From contig JAHEZM010000003.1 of NCBI GenBank assembly GCA_023251075.1, positions 62,001 to 126,000 on the forward strand: a stretch of DNA of 64,000 bases, written 5' to 3'. The position numbers and the translations under genes were made by a program. The notes beneath the pieces were generated by a model. It ran no database searches. It saw nothing but the letters and a program-made list of their open reading frames with translations, and was not told where the DNA came from. This document shows positions 8,738-18,800 of this stretch, in pieces; the stretch's first letter is position 1; each line of letters starts with the position of its first letter. This DNA comes from Flavobacteriales bacterium (GTDB lineage Bacteria > Bacteroidota > Bacteroidia > Flavobacteriales_C > GCA-002722245).

Positions 8738-9547
8738 TTAGTGACTGGTAATTTCAACACCACCAAAGATTACATTTCCTTTAAGAATTAATAATTTTTC
8801 GGGAGCTCCGCTAAGGTCATTTTGAACATGACGTTTATCCTCCACGCTGCCAAAAACAGTAGCTATTTCCGATTTTACTTTCCAGTGCGGAGGAAGAATT
8901 AATTTCAATCCGCCAAATACTTCTGTGAGTTCAATTTCTGCCTGATTAGTAATATCTGATTGAGTCATATTCAATTCAATTCCACCAAAAATTGCTTTTA
9001 TTTCACCTCCTTTAAAATCTTTAGAGATGATGTTTTTTTGTACGCCACCAAAAATCACTGGGAAGTAGATATAATCTTCATTGGTGTTTACTTCACCCGA
9101 TCTTTCTTTCATCTCGTGAAATTTTCTTTCAAATTTTTCTCTGTGTCTCATGTGACGGTATTTCCAGTGGTGTTGAGGATTACACTTTCTTCTGGGTTTA
9201 AAAATCATGATTACACCTACCATGATAATTACCAAAGGAAGAATGTAATTTTTTATACTTAAATCGGGACATAAATCCTGAGTGATCAGGAATATCACAC
9301 CAACAGTAAGAATGGGTAACCAAAAGAAATGACGGAATTGGTGTTTGATTGCGGTATGTACTCCAATGGCAATGAGTAGCATTTTCCAGGTAAAAACCCA
9401 GTCGGGGATATTATTCCCCATTTGTTTTGCTAGATATAATGCGCCAGCAGTAATGAAAAGGAGTCCGCCTACAATTTTTCCTCTTCTATGGGTTTTTTCC
9501 CATTGAATTCTTAAATCTTCTTCGCTTAAATTACGATCAGTTTCCAT
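8738..9547 (-). CDS. LiaF-like membrane protein (cell-wall stress sensor partner)
   Basis: I choose the ATG at 9547 (METDRNLSEED), not the TTG at 9568; the product is 269 residues. Four hydrophobic helices in the first 130 residues resemble LiaI/LiaF-type (DUF5668) membrane domains. The C-terminal half has repeated strand motifs IFGGVQ, IFGGIELN, VFGGLKL, VFGSVED and IFGGVEI, typical of the LiaF C-terminal toast-rack fold. LiaF proteins act as negative partners of envelope-stress kinases in Gram-positive bacteria. Here the gene heads an operon with a LytS-type kinase and LytTR regulator, and a similar modulating role is inferred. Confidence 0.8.
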   Translation of the reverse strand: METDRNLSEEDLRIQWEKTHRRGKIVGGLLFITAGALYLAKQMGNNIPDWVFTWKMLLIAIGVHTAIKHQFRHFFWLPILTVGVIFLITQDLCPDLSIKNYILPLVIIMVGVIMIFKPRRKCNPQHHWKYRHMRHREKFERKFHEMKERSGEVNTNEDYIYFPVIFGGVQKNIISKDFKGGEIKAIFGGIELNMTQSDITNQAEIELTEVFGGLKLILPPHWKVKSEIATVFGSVEDKRHVQNDLSGAPEKLLILKGNVIFGGVEITSH

Positions 9548-9649
9548 TTTACAAATGTTATGAAGCAAATGTAAGATAGGAATAATCGCTTTACAATGTA
9601 AAATAGGTGAGTTTACATCAGTCGTCGGTAAACAACGAAATGCACGATT

Positions 9650-10648
9650 CTAATAATTTCTTTTCTGTACGTCTTTAAAAGGTGCACCAGCCGATAACAC
9701 TATAAAATCAAGTTCAAATTTCGAACGGTTGAATTGCAGCGGACCGGCACCAATACCCATGTCAAAAGCATCGATAATAGAAAACGATGGAAAGCCTTCC
9801 ATACTAATGAAATTCGATAATTTAATGCTTACCATTTTCCATCCATCCCAATCAATATCAATGGAATAATTTTTCGCTTCTGTTAGGTGGGCAAAGCTGA
9901 AACTGATCTGACTATTGGGTGATGTGCTATGATAACCTTTAATGTATAAATTGAGATAAATACTATCGGTATTGGTTATTTTTGTTTTAGCGATAAAAGC
10001 TCCCACATTGGAAGTAATATCACGGCCAAATCCACCAAAGAAGAACACATTTGAATTGTCTTTAGTATTTGCCTCGTAATACATCGATTGTCCGCCTTGC
10101 GGTGATGCTAAAGTTCCTGTAATTGGGGAACGATAGAGGTGAACGTTAGAAGTATCTCCCGGATAATTATAGCAACCCGTAAGAATATTGTAAAAACCTA
10201 CACCATCAAAATCATTGAATACCATTGAAAAATTGGTGCTTTTAAAATTTGGTCGGTTCATTAGTATTGCCGTTTTGGTAGCAACTATTCCTTTACAATT
10301 CAATTCCAATTCAAAAGAGCATTCTTCGGCTTCAAAAAAAATATCTGTTCCTGAATTTCCATACCAGTCAATATTCAATGAATCGGAGGTGCCATGATAT
10401 TCTTTAGAAGCGCCCGATGTTTTGCCTTTGATGCGTAACCACCATTCGGTAGTATCACTAAAACCAGCCAATAAATTTAATTTGCTGTTTTGCATATTGG
10501 GATTGGTGCTGCTTAAAGTAAGATCGGTAGTAACTTTAAAAGAAGCATCGGCACAAATATCTTTACCCAGTTGTCCTTTTTTACAGGCATTGAATCCAAT
10601 TCCAATGAAAAGGAGAGCAATGATGAAATGAGTGTTTTTAAAATTCAT
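9650..10648 (-). CDS. Lipoprotein of unknown function, paralogue of the upstream lipoprotein
   Basis: The 332-residue protein begins with a lipoprotein signal ending FNAC-KK (Cys about 21). An N-terminal beta-rich part contains EWWLRIKGKTSGASKEYHGT. A C-terminal part contains IDIDWDGWKMVSIKLSNF, resembling CBM11/CIA30-type galactose-binding folds. The lipoprotein at 10659-11831 shows the same order of motifs (SWTVRIDAKASHAFKEIHGT, IVIDWEGWKLVSIPYSAF), so the two arose by duplication. It is the last gene of a four-gene operon with two outer-membrane barrels. I do not recognise the family. A surface glycan-binding role analogous to SusE/F-type proteins is inference. Confidence 0.7.
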   Translation of the reverse strand: MNFKNTHFIIALLFIGIGFNACKKGQLGKDICADASFKVTTDLTLSSTNPNMQNSKLNLLAGFSDTTEWWLRIKGKTSGASKEYHGTSDSLNIDWYGNSGTDIFFEAEECSFELELNCKGIVATKTAILMNRPNFKSTNFSMVFNDFDGVGFYNILTGCYNYPGDTSNVHLYRSPITGTLASPQGGQSMYYEANTKDNSNVFFFGGFGRDITSNVGAFIAKTKITNTDSIYLNLYIKGYHSTSPNSQISFSFAHLTEAKNYSIDIDWDGWKMVSIKLSNFISMEGFPSFSIIDAFDMGIGAGPLQFNRSKFELDFIVLSAGAPFKDVQKRNY

Positions 10649-10658
10649 GATCTATATT

Positions 10659-11831
10659 TTAATATTTTGGTACAAATGGTCCGCCTTCGCTAACCGTAAT
10701 AAAATCAATATCAGCAGCAACTTCTTGTCCGTACATTGGGTACGATAAAAGAGAAATAGCCATTCCTGTAATTTTCCAGGGTTCTTTAATTCTGTTGCCG
10801 TTTCCACCAGAATTTAAATCATTGGTGGCATGAAATGCGGAATAAGGAATACTTACTAATTTCCATCCTTCCCAATCGATCACAATATCGTAAATAAAAC
10901 CATCACTAACTTTTTGAGTTTCTAAATTAAAAACCAATGAATTGCTTACAATGGTATCTATCAGATGCTGTGGAGAACGTGCGCAATCTAATTCATACAT
11001 TTTAAGTTCTATTCCGCTGCTCGATTTTCCTTTTCCGTTGATGTAAATGTTCACGTAAAAATTATCGGAATTGGTAGAAGAAATATTAAATTGTGTACTG
11101 GCAGTATTCACCATTTCTACTAAAGTAGGGTGATTTACACTAATCAGCCAGCTATTGTTGTTGTTGTCTTTTCCTTGTAATTTCAAATATCTTTTTCCTT
11201 GAATTCTATTTAATGAATCCAACAAAAATTTAGCATTCCCTTCTTCTACATTGTCGATTGAACCATCCGTCATTGTAAAATTATTAGGTCCCATTAGCGG
11301 CCCAAAATCGAAATCTTCCACTATTAAATATCGAACACCATTTACTGTAGTGTTGTTTAATGATTTCAATTTAGCAATCACTAAATTTCTGGTAGATACT
11401 GCATTTTCTTTACCTGCCACAAACAAAGAAGCCACACAGGTATCCATGCTATTGCTATAGAAAAACTGAGCGCTTGTTGCATCACCTTGCCATGTGGCAT
11501 TGGTGATATCTATATTTTTTCCTGTTCCGTGAATTTCTTTGAAAGCATGAGATGCCTTGGCATCGATGCGGACAGTCCAACTTACTTCTTCGTTAAATGC
11601 TGCAGAAAAGTATAAGGTGTTGAATGGAGTATCGTACAAATTTTTAGCATCGAAATTTAAATTGGTATCGCTATTTCCTAGTTTGTCTTTAATGTCTAAG
11701 GCATTGGTTACAGAAAAATTTTGGCTTGCAAATTTTTGTGTACTGGCCATATTTCCTTCTCTTTTGCAACTGTATAAAGTAGCCAAAAAAGTGAAAAATA
11801 AAATGCTGAATATTGAAATATTGTTTTTCAT
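10659..11831 (-). CDS. Lipoprotein of unknown function with CBM-like C-terminal domain
   Basis: The 390-residue protein has a signal ending LYSC-KREG (Cys about 22). The central region contains WTVRIDAKASHAFKEIHGTG, and the C-terminal region VIDWEGWKLVSIPYSAF and DIDFITVSEGGPF, a pattern like beta-sandwich sugar-binding domains. It is longer than its downstream paralogue (332 residues) mainly in the middle. Spacings of 5 bp to the upstream barrel gene and 10 bp to the downstream lipoprotein show one transcript. Function is unknown; outer-membrane partner of the barrels is inference. Confidence 0.7.
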   Translation of the reverse strand: MKNNISIFSILFFTFLATLYSCKREGNMASTQKFASQNFSVTNALDIKDKLGNSDTNLNFDAKNLYDTPFNTLYFSAAFNEEVSWTVRIDAKASHAFKEIHGTGKNIDITNATWQGDATSAQFFYSNSMDTCVASLFVAGKENAVSTRNLVIAKLKSLNNTTVNGVRYLIVEDFDFGPLMGPNNFTMTDGSIDNVEEGNAKFLLDSLNRIQGKRYLKLQGKDNNNNSWLISVNHPTLVEMVNTASTQFNISSTNSDNFYVNIYINGKGKSSSGIELKMYELDCARSPQHLIDTIVSNSLVFNLETQKVSDGFIYDIVIDWEGWKLVSIPYSAFHATNDLNSGGNGNRIKEPWKITGMAISLLSYPMYGQEVAADIDFITVSEGGPFVPKY

Positions 11832-11836
11832 TTTTA

Positions 11837-13549
11837 TTAGAATTTTCCAGTGTAAGAAATGAATAACTGTGAAACAAGATAAGAGTTATTTGCCCCTATT
11901 TTATTTTGATAATTCACATAGTTGTATTGTGCTGTGAATGCTTGTTTGGGTGATACTCTAACTTGCAGTCCTGCCGATAAAATCATTTCGTTGGAGTTGA
12001 TATTTACGGCAGTTGAATTGGTGATTACGTTGTAAACATTTCGCACTGCATTGAATTCATTTCCTTTCGCATTTAATAATTTTACACCGGTGAGTATATC
12101 TAATTTTTTTACTATTTCATAAGAAATTCCTGCGTCTACCAATAAGTTGCTTAACTGTACAGAACCACCACCACTTAAATCGTTTGCACGATGGGTGTTT
12201 TCCATTCTTGCATTTACACTTACATTTAATTTTCTTTTTAATTCCATCATTTTTCCTAGTTCGAGTAACGCGGCTCCTTTGGTTACCAGGAAAGTTCTAC
12301 GCTCTGTGGTTCCTTCTCCAAAAATTTCCGACAGGTAATCCACACCCACTTCGAAATGAATATTTTTCATGGAGGTATCGGAAGCAATAATGAATGATGC
12401 ACCGGTTCTGTTAGGTGTTGCTTTACCATAAGGAAGGGCATTGTTGTATTCATGCAGGTAAGGTGAAAGCACCGAATTAATTCTTGCGTTGTAAACTTGT
12501 TCTGAAGTTAAACGATCGAATAAAATAGCTGTTCTTGCTGTTGTTGCATCGTGTACCATTTTAAAAAGAGAAGGAGTATTTCCATCTATAATTCTTCTGG
12601 TTTGTGCAGCAGGATTGCTGAAGTACGGACCCACATAATCGGCATTAATACTCAAAGTAATGCCTGTATTTTCTACTTTGTATTGAGAAGTGAAATCAGC
12701 AAAGTAATCGTTGCTTTTTACGCTGGTATCAGCTTTTCCCATTACTAAATGAGAGTTGTTGGTATTCGAATTTCCTCCTTCAAAATTGATGAATAAATTT
12801 TTATTGCTGTATTTAATTTCACCTGTTTCAACCTGGTTGTGGTAAGAGTAAACAGTGCTTTCAACATCAATATCATTTAAGCCAACATAGTTAGCAGCAA
12901 CACTTAAATTATTTCCAAAGAAAGCATTTAAACGTGCACCGGTAAGTAATCTGTCGGAAGAATTCATTTCGTTTGTAGGGCTCGTTCTGGCGGCGAAACC
13001 GTAAGCACCCAATCCCCAGTTTTTAAAGGCGAAGTGATCTTGAATTTGTGCTCCTTGCAACAACCAACCATTGCCTTTATTTAAGTTTTCATATTCAGAA
13101 ATAGAACGACGTAAAGCAAAAATTTCTGTTTCGTAAGGTTGATACATGTCGTTGTAATTATACACTGTAAACGGCGACATTTGTACACGAATATCTCCTA
13201 TTTCATATTTTACATTTTTTATTTTCCCACTCAATTTAAATTGTCGAAAAGTCATACTGGTATTGCTTCCAAAGAATCCACCAAATTCACCTCTCACACG
13301 ATAAGTAGCAGAAGCCTGAAATATAGAATCTACTCCAATATTGTTTTGCAAATCGAAAAGATTATATCCACCAATTCCTTTATCGTGTGTTTTGGTATCA
13401 TTGTTCATAATATCACCTGTTAAAGTGTTATTAATGATATATGACCTTCCTAAACCGTTTAATGAAAAGCTAGGTTGTAATTGAGAAAACCCGCTTGCAC
13501 CAATCATTAGTGCTGTGATAGAAGAGAAAATTATTTTTTTGTTTTTCAT
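11837..13549 (-). CDS. Outer-membrane beta-barrel protein of unknown family
   Basis: The 570-residue protein has a signal peptide (MKNKKIIFSSITALMIGASGFSQ). Long runs of alternating polar/hydrophobic strands follow (such as ATYRVRGEFGGFFG and FKLSGKIKNVKYEIGDIRV). It ends in an aromatic strand, LVSQLFISYTGKF, fitting a beta-barrel recognised by the BAM complex. I see no TonB box or plug domain, so it is not a SusC-type transporter. It is the second gene of the operon 15621-9650, 11 bp after the 686-residue barrel gene and 5 bp before a lipoprotein gene. Porin, glycan uptake or surface display of a partner are all possible. Confidence 0.7.
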   Translation of the reverse strand: MKNKKIIFSSITALMIGASGFSQLQPSFSLNGLGRSYIINNTLTGDIMNNDTKTHDKGIGGYNLFDLQNNIGVDSIFQASATYRVRGEFGGFFGSNTSMTFRQFKLSGKIKNVKYEIGDIRVQMSPFTVYNYNDMYQPYETEIFALRRSISEYENLNKGNGWLLQGAQIQDHFAFKNWGLGAYGFAARTSPTNEMNSSDRLLTGARLNAFFGNNLSVAANYVGLNDIDVESTVYSYHNQVETGEIKYSNKNLFINFEGGNSNTNNSHLVMGKADTSVKSNDYFADFTSQYKVENTGITLSINADYVGPYFSNPAAQTRRIIDGNTPSLFKMVHDATTARTAILFDRLTSEQVYNARINSVLSPYLHEYNNALPYGKATPNRTGASFIIASDTSMKNIHFEVGVDYLSEIFGEGTTERRTFLVTKGAALLELGKMMELKRKLNVSVNARMENTHRANDLSGGGSVQLSNLLVDAGISYEIVKKLDILTGVKLLNAKGNEFNAVRNVYNVITNSTAVNINSNEMILSAGLQVRVSPKQAFTAQYNYVNYQNKIGANNSYLVSQLFISYTGKF

Positions 13550-13560
13550 GATATTCAGCT

Positions 13561-15621
13561 TTAGAAGAATATTTTAAATTCAAGTGTTGTTTCATTGCCC
13601 GAGAAGGCATCTTTGTAAAAATTAAAATCTTTGTGGGTGAAGTATCTGCGACGCAAGTGAATGTTCATTTGACGATTGATGTCATAATCAAATCCAAGTG
13701 CTAATGCTGTTCCTAACTGATTTACAATTCTGTCTTTATCGGCATATAAATTTCCGTTGGCATCGGTTATTTTATCGGGCGACAAATCGATCATCGTGCT
13801 TCCTTTCACAATTTGAAAACCAGCTTCACCCACCATCGATAGTTTTGGAGTAATGCTGAAAGCAGCAGTTAAGTCGTTGAATAAAACAGAAATTAAAGTA
13901 TTGGCATCAGAAGGTAAAGAGGGAGTAGGAGTGAATCCTTTTCTTACAGCATTGTACGCTGTAAAATTCATTAAAATTAAGGAGTGAGTCCCCATATTGA
14001 ATTTTGCTTTCAACAATAATTCTAAAGCGTTGAATCCTTTCAAATAAGAAGAAGATGCACCTGCTTTGGTGGGGTCGATGGTGAAAGTTTCAAAGGTTCT
14101 GAAGAAATTGGATTGTATGCGGTGGTAAGGACCAGCTGCGCTAAACCACGGGCGCATACGAGAGCGTGTGAAGTCATTAATTCTATGTTGAATAGTTATT
14201 GAATCGTGCAGGTTTTGAATCTCTGCACCAAAGGAATATCCCAATTGAAATTTCAATATTTTACCAATTCCACCATCGGCTTTAAAATGCACTCCTTGGC
14301 GATTGTTGGCAATTTGTCCAACTTCCTGAGCGATATTTAAAAAGAAGTTATTGTCGTAAATTTTTTCTGTTGCATATCCTCCACCGGCCATAGAATAATT
14401 CGAATTTAAAATCGAACCATCCATACTTGCCAAACCATTGCTGATGTTATAGTATTCAATGGAGAAAGGCACTAAAACCACTCTGTTATCGAATTCTGTT
14501 TTGAAGAAAAATCCGGGAGCCAATTTATTGCTAAGGCCTTGTGCAAGAGTGGTAGGATTGTTTATTTTTCCCAATGCAAATTCTCCTGAGAAATTTACTT
14601 TTCTAACTTTTAAATCGAAGTCTAAAGAGGTTATAGTATTGTCGTCGCGTCTTCTATCAATGAATCCAACCTGCGCTCTTTTGGCATAATAAGTCATACC
14701 CACTTTACCCATGAATCCTCTTTCGAAAATATCTTTCTCCAGTTTGAATGCAGAGGTATAAGAAGGAAAGAAATTAATGGCTTCTGAGTTGTTTACGTTC
14801 CAGCTTGTTCTTCCGAAAAAACCTTGAGCAGTAATTTCTAACGGCAAATAAGAGGTTTGAAAAACCATTCCTGAAACAGCATTGCTTCCCAATTGTTGTG
14901 CACCAATATTACTTGAGTAAGCATAATATTCTTCAAATCTTTCAAAGCTGTTTCTGTACCAATCCCAAGGTAAACGATTGAAATAATTATCGCGGTATTC
15001 GGGCGAACCCATAGTGAACCTGCTCATGTGTAACCACAAAACCTCTCCGGCAATTAATTTGGTTTCGAATAAACCATGACGAATTTTCCCTGAGAAGTTA
15101 ATATTTTGTCGGGCACCAATTGTTCTGCTCGTTTCACTTAAAACATCACCTGTGAAAATAGGGGCGATGGAATAACCCACATTGAAATCAATATTGTGTC
15201 TCAATTTGGAAGAAAGGTTTAATTCCAACAAAGGAAAACCACCTCCTAAACGAGCAGAGGAAGTAATATTTGCCATAGGATAATCGGCGAAAGAAATATT
15301 CTTTTTTCCGGTAATCATATCGTCGTAGCCAACGTTCATATCTCTGTAAATCATTATTGAACGAACAACACCCGATACTACAATATCGTTACCAAACAAG
15401 CCTCCTTTTGAAGAGGTTGCATCTCCTACGTAATTGAATTTTTCGCTAAGGTTGATGCTGCTATCCCGATTGTAAGTGCGATCTAATTGTCGGGAATAAG
15501 TTCCCGCAAAAGGAATTTTTCTGTTCTGCGTTATCGAGTCATTTCCTTCTGCCCACAAATTGGAATTTTGAGAAATGGAAAACGCCAAAACAAGAAATAC
15601 GTTTCGAGAAATAATTTTCAT
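13561..15621 (-). CDS. Large outer-membrane beta-barrel protein of unknown family
   Basis: The 686-residue protein starts with a signal peptide (to about residue 25). Amphipathic strands occur along its length (for example LLKAKFNMGTHSLILMNFTAY), and it ends TTLEFKIFF, a C-terminal aromatic outer-membrane insertion signal. No plug domain, carboxypeptidase-like domain or TonB box is visible. It is the first gene of the four-gene operon (two barrels, two lipoproteins). Its 219-bp upstream region contains the terminator of the preceding giant gene and a GGACAAAA box. The function is unknown; the operon as a whole looks like a dedicated envelope complex. Confidence 0.7.
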   Translation of the reverse strand: MKIISRNVFLVLAFSISQNSNLWAEGNDSITQNRKIPFAGTYSRQLDRTYNRDSSINLSEKFNYVGDATSSKGGLFGNDIVVSGVVRSIMIYRDMNVGYDDMITGKKNISFADYPMANITSSARLGGGFPLLELNLSSKLRHNIDFNVGYSIAPIFTGDVLSETSRTIGARQNINFSGKIRHGLFETKLIAGEVLWLHMSRFTMGSPEYRDNYFNRLPWDWYRNSFERFEEYYAYSSNIGAQQLGSNAVSGMVFQTSYLPLEITAQGFFGRTSWNVNNSEAINFFPSYTSAFKLEKDIFERGFMGKVGMTYYAKRAQVGFIDRRRDDNTITSLDFDLKVRKVNFSGEFALGKINNPTTLAQGLSNKLAPGFFFKTEFDNRVVLVPFSIEYYNISNGLASMDGSILNSNYSMAGGGYATEKIYDNNFFLNIAQEVGQIANNRQGVHFKADGGIGKILKFQLGYSFGAEIQNLHDSITIQHRINDFTRSRMRPWFSAAGPYHRIQSNFFRTFETFTIDPTKAGASSSYLKGFNALELLLKAKFNMGTHSLILMNFTAYNAVRKGFTPTPSLPSDANTLISVLFNDLTAAFSITPKLSMVGEAGFQIVKGSTMIDLSPDKITDANGNLYADKDRIVNQLGTALALGFDYDINRQMNIHLRRRYFTHKDFNFYKDAFSGNETTLEFKIFF

Positions 15622-15781
15622 GCGTAGCTTTTTTAAAGTCAGTTGGAAATATTCTTTTTCAAATTCAAAAAAGAATCATTTCCGAATTTAAGTTTTTTCT
15701 AATCGGTGACAAGTCAAATGAACAAAATGATCTTTCAAGTAACTAGTGATTTTGGCGAAATAAACTTGACATACGCAAAAA

Positions 15782-15821
15782 AAGGGATGGACAAAATACG
15801 CATGTATTTTGCCAATCCCTT
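15782..15821 (-). terminator. Intrinsic terminator after the 1461-residue surface-protein gene
   Basis: Bases 15782-15799 pair with 15804-15821 (16 of 18 positions) around a GCAT loop. On the minus strand the stem is followed by a run of seven T. It ends the transcript coming from 20226. The stem also contains the ATGGACAAAATACGCATG string (15787-15804) that resembles boxes upstream of other minus-strand genes here. Confidence 0.75.
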
Positions 15822-15840
15822 GAAAACAAGTGATTTTCGT

Positions 15841-18800
15841 TTATCGCACCAAACTTACTATACCTACAATTGGATCTTGTTTAACGCCCGAGAAGTGATC
15901 AACGTAAGTTACTCTCCACACATAAACATCTATTTGTGCATCACGTAAATTGTTGTCTCTTTTTCCATTCCATCCTTCGCTGGCATTGTTGGTTTTAAAA
16001 ATCAGTTCACCCCATCTGTCGAATACCATAAACTCATATCCTTTTTCCGCATAATTAATTCCTGTTGGGAAGAAAATATCATTCGTTCCATCGGCATTAG
16101 GGGTAAAGGCATTAGGCACATAAATTACAGTATTGGTTCTTAGTATAACATTATGTGTTATAGAATCAATACATCCACCTTGATTGGTAACTGTTAACCA
16201 AACCTGAACGGTATCATCTACTACAGAACTAAAAGTAACTTCAGGATTTTTTAGTGTTGAAGTAGTAGGTGTTCCTTTGCTGGTAAATTTCCAATCCCAT
16301 GTTGTTACATCGGCACTAGAAAGATCGGTAAAAGAAGCAATTGGATTTAAGGTGCTAATTAATTCAGGACTTGAAGTAAACTCAGCATCAGGTATAGCAT
16401 AGGCATGAATATATTGCGATTTACTTAAGGTGCTAGAGCATCCATTTGCATAAGTATTGATGAGTGTTACATCATAATCTCCGGCGTTAGTGTAGGTAAC
16501 TGGTCCTGCAGTACCCACGCTGGTTATATTGCCCGATCCCTGATTGAATTGCCAGATTGAACTTACTGGTACTTCTTCCGAAGCATCTGTAAAATTAACC
16601 TGCAGAGGTACACATCCCATTAATTTATCGCCCGAAAAATCGGTGGCGGGCACATGTAAAATATGAAGCATATAATCAGCACTGTCTTTACACTGAACAG
16701 CGTTTAGTTGATATTGTATTGGGTAATATCCATCGCCTAAACCTGCAGTTGAAAAATATCCGCTGCTGCTATTCATTCCTTGTCCTACCCACGTTCCACC
16801 AGTAATACTGCCACCCAATTGAATACCGGCAGAGCTTGAACATACCGTAGTGTCACCCGAAATATTTACGACTGGTTTTGCCAAAACAGTGATGACTGCA
16901 GTATCGGGAATATAGCAAGGATAAATAGTTGGACTAATGTTATAAGTAACCTTGAAAGTTCCTACACCCGACAGTGCTGCGTCGAATTCACCGGTAAGAG
17001 CATTGATACCATTTCCGCCTCCCACCATTTTCCATATTCCGGGAATAGTATAGCCCAAAGTAGAAGGATCAACAGGCATAAAACTATTGGTGAAAGTATG
17101 TTTCTCTTTTTCACAAACAGTAGCATTTGCTGAAATAGAAGAAGTGAAAACAGGCAATATGAAAACATCCACCGTTGCGGTATCTCCGCATGAACTGGAG
17201 TTACTGTAAGTGATCGTATTTTTTCCTAGTGTTGCCAATGATGGAGTAAATTTTCCGGTATTATCAATACAGCTTCCGCAGGTTGCCGACCAGGTTCCGC
17301 CAGCCATTAATTTGGTAACGGTGAATGCTGGTGCCGATTTACAAACAGTATCCTGAGTGGCACTCACAGAAATGGTAGCATCGAAATTAATTAATACAGT
17401 TAAAGTGGCACTGGCAGTATCTTTACAACCTTTAGCAGTAGTAATTATTACGGTATGTAAACCCGCTATAGAAGTGCTAAGTTGTGCTGTGGTAGCCGCG
17501 TTGTTATCCCAATTGTAAGTTACACCAGCAGTGGTTGCATCAAAAATTGCCGGAGGATCAAGCGGACAAATACTTTTATCAGCAAGCGTTACAGAAGGTT
17601 TAGGATTTTCTGTCAAAGTAGCTGAAACAGTATCCTTACAGGTATTGGCATCTGTAACAATTACAGTATGTGTTCCCGATATTTTTGTACTTAGCTGTTG
17701 TGTGGATGCAGCACCATTATCCCAATTGTAGACAGTAAATCCTGCACCTGCATCAAATATTACACTAGGATCTCCGGCACATCTTTCCAAATTGGTAAGG
17801 GTAATGGAGGGGTTGGGGTTGATCGTTAAAGTAGCGCTGGCGGTGTCTTTACAACCATCGGTAGTAGTAACAATTACACTGTGGTTTCCTGATGTGGAAG
17901 TGTTGTAAGTTACCATACTACCCAAACCATTATCCCAATTGTAATTAGCATAACCGCTGCCGGCATTGAAAGTTCCGCCACCTAAACCCTGACAAACCGT
18001 AACGTTATTTACCGTAATGTTTGGTTTTGTATTCACGGTTAAATTGGTTAGGGCGGTATCTTTACATCCTTTGGCATCGGTAACAATTACACCGTGTGGA
18101 CCATTGATATTAGTGGAATAATTTTGTGCAATACCTAAACCATTGTCCCAGGCATAAGTAGTAAATCCTGCTCCGGCATCAAATGAAGCTGCAGGATCAC
18201 CCTGACAAATACTTTTTGGGGCAATCACCACATTTGGTTTTGCATTGATTACAATAGTTCTTTCAGCATAGGTGGCACAACCGGGTTGTGTGGTGTTAAT
18301 AGTATAACGAACCACATAGTTTCCGGCAACCGTGTTTTTTATATTGAAAGTGGTTCCGGTAATAGTAGCCGTGGATCCTACAGGAGCACTTTGAATGGTC
18401 CATGTTCCTGCTTCAGCAGTTATTTTGTAAGTAGTTAAATTGATTGTTCCGCCACTGGAACATTGGGCCGGAATATTATTTAAACTGGTATCCGGACAAC
18501 TACAAGTAGTTACTGTTAGTGTTGCGCTAACGGTGTCTTTACAACCCAGGGAGTCAACTATAACAGTATATGTTCCCGCAGTAGAACCAGGGGTTGTTCT
18601 GGCAGTACCAGTACCATTGGCACTCCAGACGTAGCTTGAATAGCCGGGTCCTGCATCGAAAGTTACGGCAGGGTCGTTATTACACTTGGTTTGATTGGCC
18701 AGATGTGCGTTAGGTTTTGGTTTAACGATGATATATATGGTATCTTCAATAGTACAAATTTGATATTTGATTAAATGTTTTCCGGGCCCGGCAACAGTAG

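Noticed and set aside
13561-15621. SusC-type TonB receptor
   Set aside because: No plug domain, carboxypeptidase-like domain or TonB box is visible, and the length (686) is below the usual about 1000 residues.
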